Part shown: piece after piece, positions 19,049-23,488 of the stretch
Layout: the number at the start of each line of letters is the position of its first letter
Position numbering within the stretch: the first letter of the stretch is position 1
Origin: Mesostigma viride
Taxonomy: Eukaryota; Streptophyta; Mesostigmatophyceae; Mesostigmatales; Mesostigmataceae
Assembly: GCA_009746045.1 (NCBI GenBank)
Contig: RPFO01000255.1
Span: forward strand, 10,001-33,488
Length of the DNA stretch: 23,488 nt
Direction: 5' to 3'
Notes under the pieces: generated by a model
Told to the model about the DNA's origin: nothing
Database searches by the model: none
The model's input: the letters and a program-made list of their open reading frames with translations, nothing else
Position numbers and translations under genes: made by a program

Positions 19049-19094
19049 TGCCCATTGTTCATGATCCAGGAAATTTACGGCTAGACTATGCGAA

Positions 19095-19355
19095 GTTGAA
19101 TTGAATTATTTAAATTGAATAGAATTGAATTGAACTGAACTGACTTGAATTGAATTGAATTGAATTGAATTGAATTGAATTGAATTGAATTGAATTGAAT
19201 TGAATTGAATTGAATTGAATTGAATTGAATTGAATTGTCAATTGAATTGTCAATTGAATTGTCAATTGAATTGTCAATTGAATTGTCAATTGAATTGTCA
19301 ATTGAATTGTCAATTGAATTGTCAATTGAATTGTCAATTGTCAATTGTCAATTGA
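19095..19355. repeat. (TTGAA)n pentamer array passing into a 12-bp TCAATTGAATTG array
   Basis: Pure GAATT units to about 19236, then a 12-bp unit that adds GTCAA, to about 19350. The 12-bp period gives the artefactual Ile-Asp-Asn-Ser repeat on the minus strand. It sits between the two inverted arms of the GGATGGTGG minisatellite. Confidence 0.95.
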
Positions 19356-19439
19356 ACTAAATTTCGTCTCATTTAATCAGTAAGCTTACTTTAATCCATT
19401 AATTATAATCCATGACTTAGAAGTATCAAGAAGTCCCTA

Positions 19440-20045
19440 CATCCCCACCATCAAGGACTCCCTACACCCCCATCATCCAACTACCATCCACGCACGCATG
19501 GCTGCAACCCCCCACTATCAAACCATCATCCACGCACACATGGCTGCAGCCCACCACCATCAAACAACCATTAATGCATGCATGGCAGCATCCCCCCACC
19601 ATCCAACCACCATCCACGCATGCATGGCTGCACCCCCCACCATCCAACCACCATCCACGCACACATGGCTGCAACCCCCCATCTTCCAACCACCATCCAC
19701 GCACACATGGCTGCAACCCCCCACCATCAAACCACCATCGGCACGCATGCATGGCAGCAAAACCTCACCATCCAACCACCATCCACGCATGCATGGCTGA
19801 ACCCCCACAATCCAACCACCATCCACGCACAACACATGGCTGCAACCCCCCACCATCCAACCATCATCCACGCACACATGGCTGCAGCCCACCACCATCA
19901 AACAACCATTAGTGCATGCATGGCAGCAATCCCTCGCCATCCAACCACCATCCACACACGCATTGCTGCAGCCCCCCACCATTCAAGCACCATCCACGCA
20001 CATACGCCATCACCTCCTACAGTAATGTCCAACCACCATCCACAA
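19440..20045 (+). repeat. CCACCATCCA minisatellite, second arm
   Basis: About 13 imperfect units of 40-50 bp contain CCACCATCCACGCACACATG and GCTGCAACCCCCCACCATC. Variants are GCATGCATGGC and CATCAAACAACCATTA. Together with 18846-19048 it forms a large inverted repeat around the AATTG array. Confidence 0.92.
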
Positions 20046-21130
20046 AGCACGGGGCTTATGGATTACAAGGCATTCAGCACGCCTGAATGCATGTAAGGCA
20101 TGGACCACAAAATTTGCAGATGGCATGCTGAGAAAAGTAAAATCTGATTAAAATGTAGCAATGCCGTTAATAACAGCAATAACGCCTAGAAACTGACCAG
20201 TCTTTTGCACGCTTCTTGGAACAAGGACGCCGCCACCAGGCAGGTCAGGTCGGTTTCCTGACTACGCAATATAGACTCTCTAATACAAACTTTAAAAAAT
20301 AAATGAAGCACGTGCAGCAAAATCAATGTCTTCCTGGCCAGTTCTCGACAATCTTACAAGCACGCCACCGGAAACGTTAGTCAAAATAGCAAAAGCTGCG
20401 GGAAATTTGGCGAGGAAACAAAACGGCGAACAAAACGGTAAGAACATCCCGGAGATGACGCTAAAACCAAGCCATAACGGACTGTTCAAGCGCAAACAGA
20501 TTGGTAGATGAGGTGCAGAAAAAGAGCCTTCCGCAGCAGGCCTGATTACCTGCCTGGCACGCGAGGAAAGCGAGTTAACCATGGCAGGCTGGAATGCGCT
20601 TCGCGCAGGCCTGCTTACTTTACCTCCGAAGGAAACCGGAAATGGCCACAAATCAAAGCTAATTCGCTTGATTCCTATTTCCTCACTTTAAACCCCTCCC
20701 TTCTGCGTCGTTCAATACCAGGAATCTTGGCTATCACTCTGGCAAGAAGCCAATCTAATATATTCATCGCGGCCAGATTTGCGAATCAGACCCCCTCGCA
20801 ACCGTGGGTTAAAGAAGGGCAGCGGTCTTTCATACCTAATGCATATTTCGTCAACAAAACATCTTTTGGAGTATCTTTCATACAGCATCGATCTCCATAA
20901 CTTTTTTGCATTTCGGCCGACAAATTAGGCAAGTTTTCATGGAACGCGCACCGCCATGGCCACCTTCGCACGTATACACTACACAGCCAGGCCCCTTTTA
21001 CGTTCTGTACTTCTGTAGGTACATTACGTGTTGGGCCGGTGGTCAGCTCGTAACAAGTCAGTCAGTCTGTCTCGTGCGGAACTTCAAGTACGAAATTCGC
21101 CACCACTTTGGGCCGTATCGGTCCTTGGTA
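20046..21130. other. Unassigned interior, right part of the TIR element
   Basis: Opposing frames of 119-130 codons (20651-20292 minus and 20508-20900 plus) have no motif that I recognise and may be chance. No transposase or intron-exon pattern is apparent. Confidence 0.4.
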
Positions 21131-21174
21131 GTTACGCAACAAACATTCGATCGGTCGCCGTGGAAAGTACCATT

Positions 21175-21215
21175 GTTGCGTAACTAGTTGCGTTACCGCG
21201 GGTTGGTACTGTAGT
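21175..21215. repeat. Right 41-bp terminal inverted repeat
   Basis: Exact reverse complement of the left repeat. The nearby ACGCAACAAACAT at 21134-21146 repeats a subterminal motif of the left end at 16445-16457. Confidence 0.95.
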
Positions 21216-21235
21216 ATGGACGATAACTAATCTAA

Positions 21236-21430
21236 CATAATTAACCTGGCGCAGTTGACCCTGGCCGGTTCAAGCCCGAGGTGTTGCAACCTCGTGGGAA
21301 GCTGGGCGAAATGCCTCCCGAGGTACATGTAGCATTTACGACAGGAATTCAAGACCATGCATTTCCTAAACCCGCGGGCGTGACCCAGCCGGAAAGAGAA
21401 AGAGATTAACTCAATTCATTTCATTCATTC
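21236..21430 (+). other. Possible tRNA-derived SINE remnant
   Basis: TGGCGCAGTTGA (21247-21258) fits the Pol III A-box and GGTTCAAGCCC (21267-21277) fits the B-box. The 8-bp gap between them is far too short for an intact tRNA, so an anticodon arm would have to be missing. Stem-forming sequence follows, and a TTCATT-rich stretch ends near 21430, like a short-repeat SINE tail. Weak evidence overall. Confidence 0.3.
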
Positions 21431-21436
21431 CGGGGG

Positions 21437-21799
21437 TGACAATGGTGAACGTTCCCACACACTATTAACCTTGGCGTCTCACGGCGTTGCCAAGCAGTGC
21501 CAAGCAGCACTGCTTGGACGCATGGTCAACCGAGATCTCTAGGGCGCTACGGTTCACACGAATTGACCGTACGACCCAAAACGACTTATACTAGGTCCAC
21601 GCACATTGACATGCTGCGCACCTACAGATAAACCAAAGTACCGAAAGTACTACAAAACCACTGAATAGCAAGGACAACGCCGTATGAACCGGCTGTACAA
21701 ATAGTCCTAAATAGTCGAACACTAAGACTTCGCCTATTTCACATTGTTGCGCCGAACTGTCCACTAAAGGAACCTAATTAAATAGGCTAGGACGCAACA
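21437..21799 (-). repeat. Probable 3' LTR of a second LTR retrotransposon
   Basis: On the minus strand it starts TGTTGCG directly after a polypurine tract and could end TTGTCA at 21437, giving a 363-bp TG...CA LTR. Inside are a TATAAG box (21585-21590) and a 10-bp stem CCAAGCAGTG/CACTGCTTGG (21490-21517). The partner LTR would lie beyond the window, so the left boundary is a guess. Confidence 0.4.
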
Positions 21800-21815
21800 C
21801 TCCTCCCCCCTCTCT
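21800..21815 (-). other. Polypurine tract candidate
   Basis: The minus strand reads AGAGAGGGGGGAGGAG immediately before TGTTGCG. A purine run abutting a TG start is the classic plus-strand primer arrangement of LTR retrotransposons. Confidence 0.5.
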
Positions 21816-21829
21816 GGGGAGAGGTCGGC

Positions 21830-22257
21830 TACCCCGCTAGCCCAACGACAACCACGCCCAGAACATGCTAGACTCCGTACGCATGGTGCAACCCATGAGT
21901 GACCTATGGTCCCGATGGGGCAGGGACCAGCTTGCACGACTAAGCTGGTCCATCGGGCAAGCCCAACTCAGATCCCGTCCATTGGCCGCGCGGCACGCAG
22001 AAGAAGATGCATGCCCAAAGGACAGAAGCGAGGGGCCAAGACACAGGGCAGTGAGCCAAGGTCTCCACGATCACCACAAGTTTAGCCACGCATATACGTG
22101 AATCGTAACACATCCAAAGTGAGGATAGTCAATACAGGCATCGACACGACCACCACTGTAACTGCACGAGGTGATACATCACACGCAGGTGGCTCAACCT
22201 CCAAATTCTCATCACAAGAGCCAATAAAGGCCATGCTACAATAAAGTAGCCAAAAGT
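21830..22257. other. Unassigned, possible interior of the second LTR element
   Basis: No supported gene. An imperfect inverted repeat, CCCGATGG..GGACCAGCTT versus AAGCTGGTCCATCGGG, lies at about 21911-21958. The 78-codon + frame at 21865-22101 is unrecognised. Confidence 0.35.
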
Positions 22258-22325
22258 CGCCAAAGATCACCGAGTGTCGCCAAATGTCACCGAATGTCGC
22301 CAAATGTCACCAAATGTCACCAACT
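22258..22325. repeat. 10-bp tandem repeat GTCRCCAAAT
   Basis: Six to seven imperfect units alternate GTCGCCAAAT and GTCACCRAAT. Confidence 0.85.
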
Positions 22326-22349
22326 CAACGACGTCCCAAATAGAACAAT

Positions 22350-23070
22350 CTACCAATGGCAAGCAAGGTGCCAAAGGCTCCCACCCGATAAGACAATGGG
22401 GTGAAGAACACAATGTAAACTGTCATGTGACCATGACCAATCACACGCCCGTACTATCGCCACACGCGGCAATAGGGAGGTCCACCCAGACCCCTGAGGG
22501 GGAACCTGGACAGGAGCCAAAGGTCGGTGGGAGGAGCTGGAACGCCCCGCCACGAGGGGACCTGACGGCCCCGGTGCGACCCCTGGACGGGCACTGGAAA
22601 GCCCCGTCATTGGGGGAGTACCTGACGGCCCCACAACCCCGGGATTACCCCACGCAACGGTCACAGTACCCACCGGTAACGTCGCGCTGGTGACTGCCCT
22701 GCCCGGCCCTTAAGGCGCGACCTGATTGGGTCCTGCACTGGAAGGTGTAGAAGCCCCAAGTCCCGCCGCCGCTTGGGGAGTCAACATCCGCTCCATCACC
22801 TTCTGGAGTACCGCTTCCATCGTGGTGGACAACCGCGCCTAAAAAAAAAACTCTGCCTGTGCAACCATCTATTTCTCCAAACCTAAACACAGCGCCTGCC
22901 GCTGGGAGATAACCCGCTGCTCGACCTCCACCGCGGACTGCGAAGAGAGCTCGGACGCCTTGTTAATGCCGGAAACCATGTTGTCCAACAAATGACTCGC
23001 CGATGCGTCCATCGACTCGCCGATGTGGCCACTGTGTCTCCTTGTCCTTGTCGCCCGTCGCCACTATACC
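22350..23070 (-). pseudogene. Decayed coding-like stretch, possibly gag of the second LTR element
   Basis: One minus-strand frame reads coherently through HLLDNMVSGINKASELSSQ and ISQRQALCLGLEK. It meets TAG, continues MVAQAEFFF, meets a second TAG, and continues ARLSTTMEAVLQKVMERM. It then reaches NQVAP, a TAA, and goes on through a Pro/Gly/Ser-rich tail (GTVTVAWGNPG) to a stop near 22350. The central part has heptad-like hydrophobic spacing, as in a coiled coil. The second TAG follows a 10-T run, which is also a plausible 3' splice site, so a short intron is an alternative. There is no zinc knuckle or known domain. It lies 5' of the putative 3' LTR on the same strand. Confidence 0.35.
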
Positions 23071-23488
23071 TGAGGGGCATAGCGCGGGCTCCATGTACGG
23101 TGGCTTACCACCGTTGCACAAATATACGCTTGCGACGGAAGTCGCGTGTGATACTTCGCCCGACGGCCGCCCTAGCGCTGACTGCCGCCACTGCGCCGAC
23201 GTTGCGCAGATGTCGCAACTTGAGGCGCGATCATAGCTCGAACTGCGCGCACCGTATCCCGCGCTCTTTGTCGCCGCCGTAACCCTTATGAAATCGGTGT
23301 CCCTCGCCACCTCGTATGACTACAAGGGGGACTCCGCGCCGAATGAAATAATGCCGAGGTCCAACCCCTCCTGAAGAGCGGGGTCCTGAAGAGCAGATAG
23401 CTCCTCCTTGCGGACATGCGGCTGGTATTGGTGTGGCGGGGAAGAGACAAGTATGCATGACTGCGCACATCCATCGCACGAAAGAGAT
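23070..23488 (-). other. Unassigned GC-rich end of the window
   Basis: A minus frame (23310-22963, 115 codons) with CDICATSAQWRQ overlaps the stretch above in another frame and might be its upstream part after an indel (GDKDKETQWPH joins near 23030). Opposing + frames are equally long, so no call is made. Confidence 0.25.

Larger units (their letters stand above)
16231..21215. mobile_element. 4985-bp TIR DNA element, CACTA-like ends, no transposase seen
   Basis: Perfect 41-bp terminal inverted repeats occupy 16231-16271 and 21175-21215, starting ACTACAGTACCAACCCGCGG. Both are flanked by ATG (16228-16230 and 21216-21218), a 3-bp duplication. Subterminal regions repeat an ACGCAAC/GTTGCGT motif in both orientations (16253, 16265, 16338, 16445 and about 16497; 21134, 21175, 21187), including the shared longer form ACGCAACAAACAT at both ends. 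Short subterminal repeats, a 3-bp duplication and ACTACAG ends recall CACTA (EnSpm) elements, which typically start CACTA. The interior holds satellites and hairpins, and no frame I can identify as a transposase, so it would be non-autonomous. Confidence 0.78.

Noticed and set aside
20292-20900. Opposing 119-130 codon frames as a host gene
   Set aside because: No recognisable domain, both strands equally open, and inside a TIR element; likely chance.

Overview
This is eukaryotic, repeat-dominated DNA. I see no host gene with an intact reading frame, no rRNA, no convincing tRNA and nothing bacterial such as operons or Shine-Dalgarno spacing. The evidence for a eukaryote is a Copia-type LTR retrotransposon, degraded non-LTR (LINE) retrotransposon pieces, a large terminal-inverted-repeat DNA element and kilobases of tetranucleotide microsatellite. 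Two TTTAGGG heptamers and the style of the elements would fit a green-lineage alga or another protist, but the sequence does not prove this. The order of repeats suggests a nested-insertion region (subtelomere, pericentromere or heterochromatin).

Layout. 1-2286: a higher-order satellite built from (ACCC)n, (AACC)n, an 8-bp CAGCCACR minisatellite and a conserved low-copy block, with a unit of about 873 bp. 2287-4760: a 5'-truncated LINE on the + strand, with a reverse transcriptase broken by frameshifts, whose 3' tail runs into a (CTTA)n/(CCTA)n array (4757-5269). 5270-11977: a complete 6.7-kb Copia-like LTR retrotransposon on the minus strand, inserted inside that array. Its LTRs are 483 and 476 bp and nearly identical. 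11978-12855: the rest of the array, with about 300 bp of (CATA)n. 12907-14223: a second LINE 3' end, two inverted LINE fragments and an (AACC)n array carrying the same conserved block as the left satellite.

14230-15389: a foldback-type element with 145-bp arms and a 429-bp internal unit. 15654-16200: a three-copy module ending in a perfect 206-bp palindrome. 16231-21215: a 4985-bp element with perfect 41-bp terminal inverted repeats and a 3-bp target duplication. It has no visible transposase and is full of nested mini- and microsatellites. 21216-23488: a possible SINE remnant, a probable 3' LTR with polypurine tract (minus strand), and a decayed coding-like stretch that may belong to that LTR element.

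The most unusual observation is the domain order of the Copia-like polyprotein. The retropepsin-like protease fold lies between integrase and reverse transcriptase, not before integrase. It also has DTQ at the usual DTG site, and the RT catalytic box reads HGDD. LTR similarity implies a recent insertion, yet pol is interrupted by frameshifts, so non-autonomy or assembly indels must be considered.
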